Below are positions 1-8,300 of a DNA stretch of 55,447 nucleotides, in pieces. The position numbers were made by a program, and so were the translations under genes. The stretch is taken from contig JAZUOT010000044.1 of NCBI GenBank assembly GCA_045604805.1, positions 1-55,447 of the forward strand, written 5' to 3'. The notes beneath the pieces are model-generated. The model worked only from the letters and a program-made list of their open reading frames with translations. It was not told the origin of the DNA and made no database searches. Origin of the DNA: JAZUOT01 sp045604805. GTDB taxonomy: Bacteria; Bacillota; Clostridia; Oscillospirales; Acutalibacteraceae. Position 1 is the stretch's first letter. Every line of letters begins with the position of its first letter.

Positions 1-13
1 AATAATTGATGTG

Positions 14-48
14 GCAGAGCGGGAAAAAAGTTTTCCCGCTCTGCTTTT
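14..48 (+). terminator. Rho-independent terminator of an upstream gene
   Basis: A perfect 14-bp stem (14-27 pairing with 31-44, three-base loop) is followed by four T. The T tract lies on the plus-strand side, so it most likely ends a plus-strand gene lying left of the window. Confidence 0.8.
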
Positions 49-160
49 GTGTTAACAGAGTTAGTAAGCGGAAAACATAAAAATATTCTGGGAAAAATTT
101 CGCGCCAGGGGATGTTTTTTTTGATGGTTATGAGTAGAACACTTTTTGTTTTTAAATAAC

Positions 161-189
161 TTGAAAACTTACGCTCTATAGTTTAATAT
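161..189 (+). promoter_or_regulatory. Sigma-A-type promoter of efp
   Basis: TTGAAA at 161-166 and TAATAT at 184-189 are separated by 17 bp, about 45 nt upstream of the efp start. Seen in sequence; activity is inferred. Confidence 0.6.
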
Positions 190-233
190 ATTTCCAGTTG
201 TAAATTGTTTTGTTAATGGAGGTTTTTTTCCAA

Positions 234-791
234 ATGATTTCTGCTGGAGATTTTAGGAATGGCATGACATTCGAGATGGATGGAAATGTTTATTCCATTG
301 TTGAATTTCAACATGTTAAACCAGGTAAAGGTGCTGCTTTTGTTAGGACCAAAATCAAAAATGTTATTACTGGTGCTGTAACTGAAAGAACATTTAATCC
401 AAACGACAAATATCCCACAGCATATATTGAGAGGAAAGACATGCAGTATCTCTACAAGGATGGAGATTTGTATTATTTCATGGATATGGAAACGTATGAA
501 CAAATTCCAATAAGCAAGGATATATTAAGTGATAATTTCAAATTTGTAAAAGAAAATATGGAATGCAAAATTCTATCATACAAAGGTGAGGCCTTCGACG
601 TAGAACCTCCGTTTTTTGTTGAATTACAGGTTACTGAAACAGATCCTGGTTTTAAAGGAGATACTGCTACTAATACTACTAAACCTGCAATTTTAGAAAC
701 TGGTGCTGAAATTAAAGTTCCTTTATTTATAAACGAAGGAGATTTGCTCAGAATCGATACAAGAACCGGCGAATATATGGAAAGAGCATGA
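234..791 (+). CDS. efp: Translation elongation factor P
   Basis: EF-P binds between the P and E sites of the ribosome and relieves stalling at proline runs. The 185-aa product has the normal length and all three beta-barrel domains. The tip loop of domain I reads PGKGAAF, with Lys32 as the residue that is post-translationally modified in many bacteria. The C-terminal part has the typical DTRTGEYMERA ending. The start is the ATG at 234, whose product begins MISAGDF as in the family; a GGAGG lies about 12 nt upstream. The reading frame is open to a TTG at 210, but this would put the Shine-Dalgarno inside the gene. A sigma-A-like promoter lies at 161-189, and the next gene follows closely, so the two probably form an operon. 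The stop is TGA, showing UGA is a normal stop here. Confidence 0.97.
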   Translation: MISAGDFRNGMTFEMDGNVYSIVEFQHVKPGKGAAFVRTKIKNVITGAVTERTFNPNDKYPTAYIERKDMQYLYKDGDLYYFMDMETYEQIPISKDILSDNFKFVKENMECKILSYKGEAFDVEPPFFVELQVTETDPGFKGDTATNTTKPAILETGAEIKVPLFINEGDLLRIDTRTGEYMERA

Positions 792-820
792 TGATATCAA
801 ATTTAAGTGAGGTTTTTAAT

Positions 821-1228
821 ATGGATTTAAATCAAAAAGCAGCTTATATAAAAGGCTTGTTAGATGGATTGAAACTTGACGAAAACAAGGATGAGACAAA
901 GGTCTTGTCTGCTATGTCTGATTTGTTGAATGACATAACGGAGCAGATTACTTGTCTACAAGATGAAACGGATGAACTTTATGATTTTACTAATGAATTA
1001 GATGAGTCTTTAGCCGAAATCGAAAAAGATTTTTATGATGACGAAAATGATCTTTTCGAAGCGGAATGTCCAAAATGTGGTTATACATTTCTGATCGATG
1101 ATTATACGCTCTCAAAAGATGAAATAATTTGTCCGGATTGTGGACAATCTTTAGCATTAGAGATCGATAAATGTGATTGTTGTGATTGCTGCTGCGAAGA
1201 CGATAATTCAGGTAAAGTTTCTGACTAA
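821..1228 (+). CDS. CD1247-type zinc-ribbon protein, Cys-rich tail
   Basis: A 135-aa protein resembling the clostridial family with a CD1247 N-terminal domain, often found beside efp. The N-terminus (DLNQKAAYIKGLLDGLKLD) and a central acidic helical part fit that family. The C-terminal half has a two-knuckle zinc ribbon (CPKCGYTF, then CPDCGQSL) that probably binds one Zn. It is followed by an unusual run of seven cysteines in the segment CDCCDCCCEDD. The start at 821 is chosen because GTGAGG lies about 9 nt upstream and family members begin at this point; ATGs at 788 and 791 overlap the efp stop and lack a clear site of their own. The gene ends convergently with the DUF4363 gene, overlapping by 3-4 nt with no terminator hairpin between them. 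Function is not established. Confidence 0.8.
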   Translation: MDLNQKAAYIKGLLDGLKLDENKDETKVLSAMSDLLNDITEQITCLQDETDELYDFTNELDESLAEIEKDFYDDENDLFEAECPKCGYTFLIDDYTLSKDEIICPDCGQSLALEIDKCDCCDCCCEDDNSGKVSD

Positions 1229-1605
1229 AATATATTTGCAAACGTTAAATCTTCAGACTGGTTTATATGATTTAAATTCAAGTCTGCCTTAGTGGCTTCT
1301 ACAAGAAATTGCTCATAATTTTCTACTTCAAGCCAAGTATCTAAAGAATTTATATATTCCTCGAACATATTGTATCTATCATGTGGTGTAAATAGAAACA
1401 ATATGTTCTGTTTTTTTTTCCATAAATCTTGTGCTTTGTTTGCGTAAACTTTTGCTTCTTCATACTTTTCTTCTTTCACCAAATCAGAAGCAAAATTGAT
1501 AGTTTGAGTTATTTCGTTTGTTATATTGTCAGTTATAAATCTTTCACTCACACATAGACCTATCATAATAATAAAAGCAATTATAGCAAACCATATGCGT
1601 TTCAT
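1225..1605 (-). CDS. DUF4363 family protein
   Basis: A 126-aa protein with one N-terminal membrane anchor (about residues 4-21) followed by a helical extracytoplasmic region, as in DUF4363. This family is commonly encoded directly after a DUF421 membrane protein in spore formers, and that is the case here: the DUF421 stop codon is immediately followed by this ATG with no spacer, so translation is probably coupled. The Shine-Dalgarno AGAGGG lies inside the end of the upstream gene. The biochemical role is unknown. It converges on the CD1247-like gene. Confidence 0.75.
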   Translation of the reverse strand: MKRIWFAIIAFIIMIGLCVSERFITDNITNEITQTINFASDLVKEEKYEEAKVYANKAQDLWKKKQNILFLFTPHDRYNMFEEYINSLDTWLEVENYEQFLVEATKADLNLNHINQSEDLTFANIF

Positions 1606-2280
1606 TTAGGATTCCCTCTTTTTTATTATTCTTACTTCCCTATTTTTATTAGCTGTCATTATAAATATATCTTTTAACAATAAATTTTTTTTATTAAGGT
1701 ATTCGTATATCCACTCTCTACTTAAGCCACATAAGTTTAAAGAAAAATCTGAAACAGTACCATCGCTCACAACAACTGTATCTATTACTGCTTCAGGAGA
1801 ATTTATCCCCAAAGTAAGGCAATCCGGAACTTGTTTGGGGGATTTTTTTATTATGCTTAATTTTCCATTAGTTTCCACAATGGCATAAGCGACATCATGT
1901 ATCGAAGCTACATCTAATTGTCGCAATTGCTCTTCTAAATCTTCTACATTTATGCGAAGTCTGGTAAATTCTTTTTGAATGATTTTTCCATCATCCACTA
2001 TAACAACTGGACTACCACATATTAATTTCCTGAATTTTGTACTTTTCATCATTATTATGGAAACGATTATTTCACAAGCAACTAGCACAAATATAGGAAT
2101 AAGTCCGCTGACTAAATTCTGTTCGCTATTTTGCATAGGTATAGCTGCTACATCTGATATTAAAAGAGTAACAACCAACTCAGAGGTTTGTAGCTGACTT
2201 ATTTGTCTTTTTCCCATTACCCTCATGCAAATAATTACTACTGAATAAATTATAAGTGCACGCACAAGCGATATAGTCAA
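1606..2280 (-). CDS. DUF421 (YetF-like) membrane protein
   Basis: The product has three N-terminal membrane segments, including the family motif RVMGKRQISQLQTSELVV, and a soluble C-terminal region with the GSPVVIVDDGKI segment followed by paired alpha/beta modules. This is the architecture of DUF421/YetF-type proteins. The start is taken as the TTG at 2280 (MTISLVRALIIYS, 224 aa) because AAGG lies 8 nt upstream. A GTG at 2289 overlaps the Shine-Dalgarno and would add only three residues. It forms a two-gene unit with DUF4363, downstream of the spo0A terminator. Family members have been linked to spore membranes, but a role here is inference. Confidence 0.8.
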   Translation of the reverse strand: MTISLVRALIIYSVVIICMRVMGKRQISQLQTSELVVTLLISDVAAIPMQNSEQNLVSGLIPIFVLVACEIIVSIIMMKSTKFRKLICGSPVVIVDDGKIIQKEFTRLRINVEDLEEQLRQLDVASIHDVAYAIVETNGKLSIIKKSPKQVPDCLTLGINSPEAVIDTVVVSDGTVSDFSLNLCGLSREWIYEYLNKKNLLLKDIFIMTANKNREVRIIKKRES

Positions 2281-2358
2281 AATAATCACCTTATAACGAT
2301 CTTTTCAAAATATATATTTCTCATAAATTACACAAATATTCCAAACATAGCTCAAAAC

Positions 2359-2414
2359 AAAAAACCGTACTCTAATTGATACTTAAGTTGATATCAATTA
2401 GGTACGGTTTTTTT
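2359..2414 (-). terminator. Terminator after spo0A
   Basis: A long inverted repeat of about 22 bp with one bulge (CCGTAC...GTACGG arms extended by CTAATTGATA/TATCAATTAG) is flanked on both sides by A/T runs. It lies just downstream of spo0A on the minus strand and separates it from the DUF421 unit. Confidence 0.8.
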
Positions 2415-2444
2415 GGGGTTTATATTATTTTTACTTTAGTATTT

Positions 2445-3230
2445 CTAGCTAGCTGGTTGAATAGATAATCTTAATCTATCAGATATCATCGCTATAAACT
2501 CACTATTTGTAGGTTTACCTCTGCCGTTGTGAATAGTATAGCCAAAATAGGAATTAAGAATATCCACGTCTCCCCTATCCCAAGCAACTTCTATAGCGTG
2601 TCTTATAGCTCTTTCTACCCTGGATGAAGTCGTTTCATATTTTTGGGCAACCGCAGGATATAATTTTTTTGTCACAGAATTTATAATAGTTGGATCATTT
2701 ACAGACATAGTTATAGAATTTCTCAAATAATGATATCCCTTAATATGAGCTGGTACACCTATTTGATGGAGAATCTCAGTAATTTTTACCTGCAGATCTT
2801 GAGGCATAACTTTTTCATGAGAATGTTCCATAACCTTATTTTGAATATTGGGATGAGAAATTTCCTTAATCTTAAGAATGCGTTCACACAAATCCTTGGG
2901 ATCATACGGTCTCAATACAAAATAATCTGCACCTACCATAATTGCTTCACGCTCAATAGAAGAACTATTTGAGTTTGAAAGAATTATAATGGTAGGTTTT
3001 TTAATTTCTGACTTCACTATTGCATTTGTAACTGCTATAGCATCTAAATTTGGCATAAACATGTCCATCAATACTACGTCTGGCTCGCAACGCAAAGTGT
3101 TGTTCAAAACTTCCCTACCATCTTTTTTGCAAAACAACAAATCAAATCCAAACTTTTCCATAATTCGTTTTTCATTGAGATCATAACTTTCTATTTCTTG
3201 TGATATCAAAACTTTCAGATTTAATTTCAT
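2445..3230 (-). CDS. spo0A: Sporulation response regulator Spo0A
   Basis: Master regulator of sporulation entry: an N-terminal receiver domain (about 1-125) and the Spo0A-specific DNA-binding domain (about 150-261). The effector domain is strongly conserved, including GVPAHIKGYHYLRNSI, the recognition-helix region SSRVERAIRHAIEVAW and the RGKPTNSEFIAM ending. The start at 3230 follows GGAGG at 9 nt and gives a 261-aa product of family length; the frame stays open upstream for 22 codons without support. The receiver is odd. The phosphoacceptor Asp56 in LMDMFMP is present, but the acidic pair normally near residues 10-11 is replaced (LISQEIES), and the conserved Lys before Pro is Arg (YFVLRPYD). 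It follows spoIVB, as in many clostridia. Confidence 0.95.
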   Translation of the reverse strand: MKLNLKVLISQEIESYDLNEKRIMEKFGFDLLFCKKDGREVLNNTLRCEPDVVLMDMFMPNLDAIAVTNAIVKSEIKKPTIIILSNSNSSSIEREAIMVGADYFVLRPYDPKDLCERILKIKEISHPNIQNKVMEHSHEKVMPQDLQVKITEILHQIGVPAHIKGYHYLRNSITMSVNDPTIINSVTKKLYPAVAQKYETTSSRVERAIRHAIEVAWDRGDVDILNSYFGYTIHNGRGKPTNSEFIAMISDRLRLSIQPAS

Positions 3231-3427
3231 ATTCTGTCCTCCATAGGATAATTTGTTTAACAACAATATATTACCATATTTTAGTATTTTTGGCAATACA
3301 TTTTTAAAATAAAATCTGAAATAAAAATTTACATTAACACAATAAAAGCTAATATACTCTAAAATACGACAATAATTTACTTGGATTTATTTCAATTGCC
3401 AATTATTAACATTTTTCCATTATTTCA

Positions 3428-4435
3428 TCATTTAATATTTTTACTTAAATTTAACATATCATAAGCAAACACAGCGTATCCGCACTCTGGTTCATTTACA
3501 AATACGTGTGTTAAAGCAGCTATCAGTTTTCCATTTTGTATGATTGGGCTACCGCTCATTCCCTGGACTATTCCACCAGTAAGTTCTAACAATCTTTCAT
3601 CTACAATTCTTACAGTTAAATCTTTATCTGGATTTTTTGTGTTTGAGTTTATGCTTTCTATATATATTTTGTATAATTGAGGGTTTGTTCCTTCTATAGT
3701 TGTAAAAACTTCAGCCTCACCAACTGTAATGTTCTCTGGAATTTCTACATCCATTAAATTACTATTTTCTATTTCCAAACCGTCTACTATTCCGTAGACA
3801 CCATTTGTGTTATTCAATTTTATTTCACCAACTGAAGTTTTTTGGGTGAAATATCCCTTTAATTCGCCAGGAATTCCTTTTTCTCCTTTTACAACAGAAC
3901 TAATAGACGCAGATACTATATTCCCATTTTCCAGTGGTATTATCCTGCCAGTATCAGCATCACATACACCATGACCCAAACCGGCAAAAACTTTTTTATT
4001 TGCATCGTAAAAAGTCAATGTTCCAATTCCTGCACAACTATCTCTAACCCACACACCAATCCTATAATTTTTATCATCAAGCGAAAGTACAGGGGTGATT
4101 TTAGTTAAAAACTCTGTTCCATCTCTTTCTACCAAAATTTCTATAGGTTCATTAGATTTTTTATTTAGCAAATCTATCAGCTGCTCGCTAGAATGTATGC
4201 TATTTCCATTAACTTTTTTTATGCTATCTCCAACTCTTATTCCAGCCTCACGTGCTGGGTTTAATATACCGTTGCTGCTAAGAATATCTGTAGTATCAAC
4301 AACCATAACGCCATCCGCAAAAATTTTTATGCCAAATGGAGTTCCACCTAAAATAACTTTGTTCTCGTTGTCTGCATTAGTTAATGCGAAAATATTATTG
4401 CTCGTTGTTGAAAGTAGTACGATTATATTTATCAT
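3428..4435 (-). CDS. spoIVB: SpoIVB-type S55 peptidase, start region damaged or unusual
   Basis: SpoIVB is secreted from the forespore and triggers sigma-K processing in B. subtilis. A hydrophobic N-terminus is followed by a PDZ domain (REAGIRVGDSIKKVNG) and the S55 peptidase domain, with the histidine motif GLGHGVCDADTG and the serine motif QGMSGSPII. The 3' part is intact, with a TGA stop. The first in-frame ATG (4435) has no ribosome binding site. A strong GGAGG at 4489-4493 sits 8 nt from an ATG at 4478-4480 that is in this frame but is followed directly by TGA. The codons after that TGA (KKSSKNIKIILIF) continue the membrane anchor smoothly. Either codon 2 is a nonsense codon, or one extra A in the run opposite 4458-4463 has shifted a GTG-started frame. 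The protease body is confident; the true N-terminus is not. Confidence 0.88.
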   Translation of the reverse strand: MINIIVLLSTTSNNIFALTNADNENKVILGGTPFGIKIFADGVMVVDTTDILSSNGILNPAREAGIRVGDSIKKVNGNSIHSSEQLIDLLNKKSNEPIEILVERDGTEFLTKITPVLSLDDKNYRIGVWVRDSCAGIGTLTFYDANKKVFAGLGHGVCDADTGRIIPLENGNIVSASISSVVKGEKGIPGELKGYFTQKTSVGEIKLNNTNGVYGIVDGLEIENSNLMDVEIPENITVGEAEVFTTIEGTNPQLYKIYIESINSNTKNPDKDLTVRIVDERLLELTGGIVQGMSGSPIIQNGKLIAALTHVFVNEPECGYAVFAYDMLNLSKNIK

Positions 4436-4584
4436 AAAAATTAGTATTATTTTAATGTTTTTTGAAGATTTCTTTCACATATTTTTCACCTCCTTATGTT
4501 AATATCCCACTTCGGAGCTGATTTAAATTGAGAAAAAAAATTGCATTTTAAATTTCAAAAAAATTTACTGAAAAAATATATTAT

Positions 4585-4992
4585 TTAATGTTTTCGTTTT
4601 GATGATTTATTAACGCCAATAATTCCACCTATTGCACCAGATAAAACAAATGCTAAGGATCTAAATGCTGTAACTATAGTGATATTTTCTGCTAATAGCA
4701 GCCTATATATAAGGAACACAATCAGAAATAACAGAAGGCCAATAATAGCTCCTATCAATAAACCTTTGCTCTTGCTTAATCTGGAAGTAAATAAGGAAGC
4801 AAAAAACACAGATATCACAGCTATTATGAAAGAAAGTTGATTGATAATAACATAAGGTAAACTTTCTAATTTAATAAAAATAAAAGCGCTTAAAATATAT
4901 CCCACACTGCACATCAAAGCTGAAATTATAGTTCCTAGAATTATAAATTTCCAACAGATTAAATTTTTATCTTTTAAGTCTTTTTTTTGCAT
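4585..4992 (-). CDS. TIGR04086 family membrane protein
   Basis: A 135-aa protein with four hydrophobic segments and short basic termini, resembling the TIGR04086 family of small four-helix membrane proteins that clostridia often encode next to yajC. The start at 4992 (MQKKDLKDKN) is fixed by GGAGG about 13 nt upstream; the frame is open further upstream but would run through the hairpin. The Shine-Dalgarno lies in the 3' arm of a long hairpin with a U run, so translation and read-through are probably linked. Function unknown. Confidence 0.75.
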   Translation of the reverse strand: MQKKDLKDKNLICWKFIILGTIISALMCSVGYILSAFIFIKLESLPYVIINQLSFIIAVISVFFASLFTSRLSKSKGLLIGAIIGLLLFLIVFLIYRLLLAENITIVTAFRSLAFVLSGAIGGIIGVNKSSKRKH

Positions 4993-5053
4993 AAAAAAAT
5001 AACCTCCATGAAAGTCTCTGTGGAATAAATATTCCGCTTTCATGGAGATTATT
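4993..5053 (-). terminator. Terminator hairpin that contains the next gene's RBS
   Basis: On the minus strand, 5053-5037 pairs with 5014-4998 (17 bp, one G-U), with an inner five-pair stem (5035-5031 with 5026-5022) and then seven T at 4999-4993, directly before the ATG at 4992. It has the form of an intrinsic terminator for the yajC transcript. Its 3' arm includes the ATGGAGG ribosome binding site of the TIGR04086 gene, so folding would also hide that site. Confidence 0.7.
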
Positions 5054-5075
5054 CTTTACTTAATTTTAATAATAA

Positions 5076-5375
5076 CTAATTGTTGGCTTTATTTTTTGAT
5101 ATATTGCTTGCTACAGCCCAACGTTTAATCTTTATTTTATTGTGGTCAACACCCGTCTCGATGATAATATCACCGTCATCGTCCTTAATATTGACGATCC
5201 TTCCGACAATCCCACCGATAGTTGTGATCTCATCGCCTATTTCTAAGTTTTTTCTGAGTTCCTCCTCTTCTATTTTTTTCTTTTTATTTGGGCGAATGAC
5301 CATAAAATACATCGCACCAAATATCAAAACCATGTAAACTATCCATACCCATATATTTGAATTTGTTGTGTTCAT
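5076..5375 (-). CDS. yajC: Preprotein translocase accessory subunit YajC
   Basis: A 99-aa single-span membrane protein: a short N-terminus, one membrane helix (about residues 8-27), a basic IRPNKKKKIEEE segment and a small beta domain with GDEITTIGGIVGRI, all typical of YajC, which associates with SecDF. The start at 5375 (MNTTNSN) has only a weak site (AGGGTAGG) that overlaps the stop region of the 11-kb gene upstream. That gene's TAG ends 4 nt before this ATG, so yajC expression probably depends on translational coupling or read-through from the giant gene. No separate promoter was recognised. Confidence 0.92.
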   Translation of the reverse strand: MNTTNSNIWVWIVYMVLIFGAMYFMVIRPNKKKKIEEEELRKNLEIGDEITTIGGIVGRIVNIKDDDGDIIIETGVDHNKIKIKRWAVASNISKNKANN

Positions 5376-5379
5376 ATGC

Positions 5380-8300
5380 CTACCCTGTAACCTTTCCCAC
5401 ATTTTTATTAATTTTCATTGGTTCTTTCCATACACCGAGATTATCGTCACCCAAACCTCCATACGTTGAATTAGTTGGGTAAGCTGTCAAATTTTTATTA
5501 TACATATCACAATATTTAGCGCTCTTAGGATCAAAGATAGTTCTCTCAGAGTAGAACAAGCCCGTCGAATTTACAAAGTATGCTGCTTTAGCTGCAGCAT
5601 CAACATCACTACTTCTGCTGTTGTCATTTTCTTTCTCGTCCTCCAGTCGCGCTAATAACACTTTAATAGCAAATAGCCTTTCAGCGCTAATTCTTTTTCC
5701 TTCTTCAAAATTATTTTCCCCCAAAAATTTGCTTACCATAGCACTATATTCGTCTTTGAAATCTTTCCTACACTGACATAAAAACTCAGACATATGATAC
5801 GCCAACAAACGATTTGAGCATGAGCATAAAAAGTACTTGATACTCGTCCATATACGCTTAGCAAGTTTGCAACAATTATTTGCTGCAATATATGCTGCTG
5901 CCAAATTAGCGACAATATACTCTGCATTCTTTTTATTTATTATTTTCCCGTTGCTCCTGAATTCCTCTGGGGTAATACCTACTCCTCCAAGGCCGGTTGC
6001 TCTATTCTCTCCAACGATACTTAGTTTTTTATTTTTTATTTTAGACCTTTCTTTTTCAACATCTTCTTCACTAGGGCGGATGTAATCTCCATTATCGCTA
6101 TCGTTATGAGCTTTCTTTGCAAATTTTTCTGAATCGTTATGAGCTTTCTTTGCAAATTTTTCTGAATTGTACTTAATTCTCCAATTGTTATAGGCAAGCC
6201 GCACTCCCAATATAGAAAGTATGACGCGATGACAGGCGTAGCGAATTGGATCTTTCACACTAGAGTTATCCATACCATTAACAATCGTTTCACCTGTTTT
6301 TTGATTAATACTTACGTGATTAGTAGTACCGCCATTATAGCGGTTATTTGCCCTTTCTGCACGCGCATTCTTGGCAGCAAACAACTCTTTAAATTTTTCA
6401 AGATGTTTCTCTACTTTATTCAAACTTTTCTCAGCCTCTTTTAAATCATCCCATTGTTTCACAGATTTTTTTGTTTCATATATCTCTTCAGCAAGCTCCA
6501 TACCAGCTTTTTCCTTAGTAGGAGAAACTAGATTATGGCCACTATTTAGAGTTGTACAGGATTGGTTTAAATATGACCTCAGGAATGGTGCAAGTTGTTC
6601 ATAAATTGAACCTATAAGTATATTAGTTACACTATCCCGAAATCGCTTGCATCGAACAAGATCTTCTGGCACGCGCCTGATTTTTGTATCTGTAGCACCT
6701 TTTACGACGTCAATAGCTCTAATTTTGCTTAGCAGGTCGGCTTTATTAAATATATCTGCAGCAGTTTTACTAATAAATTCACTATCAAAAACATCAAAAA
6801 CTGAAGCCAGCAATTTTGCCATTTTTTCACTTTGTAATGGCAGGTCAGAGAAAGGTGGGAATAGCATTGCTACCTTTTCACTAAAAAACCCTTGAACCTC
6901 CTGTAGGGGCTTATTTAGCAATTCAAGTACCTTCTTCGCATCTCTTGAATTATTATATTCTTCAACAGCTTTAACACCTTGACACATTGGTTGTAATGCA
7001 TCTTTGCGGATATTATCCGTGCGTTCCATAGCTTTTTTGATTCGGTTTACAGCCCTTCCTACTTCCTCTGGGTCTCTGTTACCTTCTTTTTTGCAAGCAA
7101 GTATATGTTCATTGGAACGCTTTAGTCGGTTTTTTTCTTTTGCTTGGCTAAAGTATTCTTTCATCTTCATAGGAAGAGCATATGTTTTTAATATGTTATT
7201 ACTCAACAAATCAGCTATAGAGATACAACCCTTTACATTTAGAACCACATACTGTAAAACTGCCAATGCTTCACGGCTAAGTATTTGTTGTTTTTGTTGT
7301 GTGGTGCTACTCTCTTCCTTAAATACATCCACAACTAAATCTATCCATTTAGCATCGTTTTCTTTTTGAGAACCCCTTTTTTCTAGTTGAGCTCTTAAAA
7401 CTTCATCTTTTTCTAGTTTTTCTGCCAATTTTTCACCTAAATAGAATGCTAGCATATTAGCAAATGTTGAATCTTCTCCAAATAATTGAGAAAATAGCAT
7501 TTCCATGTCTTCTACTATTAAAGGTATATTTTCTGGTATCCCCTCAGCAGCCCTTAAATTTTTAATTTGGTTTGAAATATTCTCTTTGAACTTCTTCTCA
7601 TCTTCTTCATGAACAACAGTGTTACTAGAAATTTTATTAATGATATTAGCGACTGCACCATTTTTTGGAGAACCTTCTTGTTGACAACGGACGGTGACCA
7701 ATTTGCTTGGAACTCGTGGTTTTTGATATTCTATTTTGACGCCGAAGAGAGATTCGCCCGTCACGTCTGTGATGCTATCGCCAGCAATTTTCCAAGAATT
7801 AGCATATGAATCTTCTGACATACCAATAAAAAGCCCATATTTGTTCACGAATTCTCGTGATTCTTTTTCTATACGTTCTACATCTGTTTTAGTCCCCAAA
7901 ACCTCCTCTTTTTTTTCACAGCTTTGTTGTAACGCCTTTATTGCGGTGCGTTGTTTGCTAATTCTTTTGGCTTCATTTTGAGCACAGATTGACTCAAAGC
8001 CTCTACCAAGTCTCATCGGATCAGCTTCAACTTTGCCTTTTTTTCCTTTGATTGCAACTAAACTTTTTTTTACAACTTCGTGAACTTCCTTTTCGTTGCC
8101 AAGTAAAGACGCTAACATCTTCTCAATCATTTTGATATTTCCACCACACATAGTCGAAACAATTTCAAAAAGTGCTAGGTCAATTTGGCGACGACGCTCC
8201 AACTCTTTTCTGTAGCTACAATAAGCATCCTTAATAGGGCCCATCAGCATGTCTTTTTTTCCTTTTACATGTCTGTTGAACCGTTCTTCAATTTTCTTCC

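Noticed and set aside
3340..3390. Near-0A-box (TGTCGTA on minus, about 3366-3372) upstream of spo0A as an autoregulation site
   Set aside because: It has one mismatch to the seven-base core and no clear promoter next to it, so the support is too weak to list as a feature.
4436..4480. UGA recoded as an amino acid (alternative code or selenocysteine) at spoIVB codon 2
   Set aside because: efp, spoIVB itself and others stop at TGA, and I see no selenocysteine insertion structure; a point or homopolymer change is simpler.
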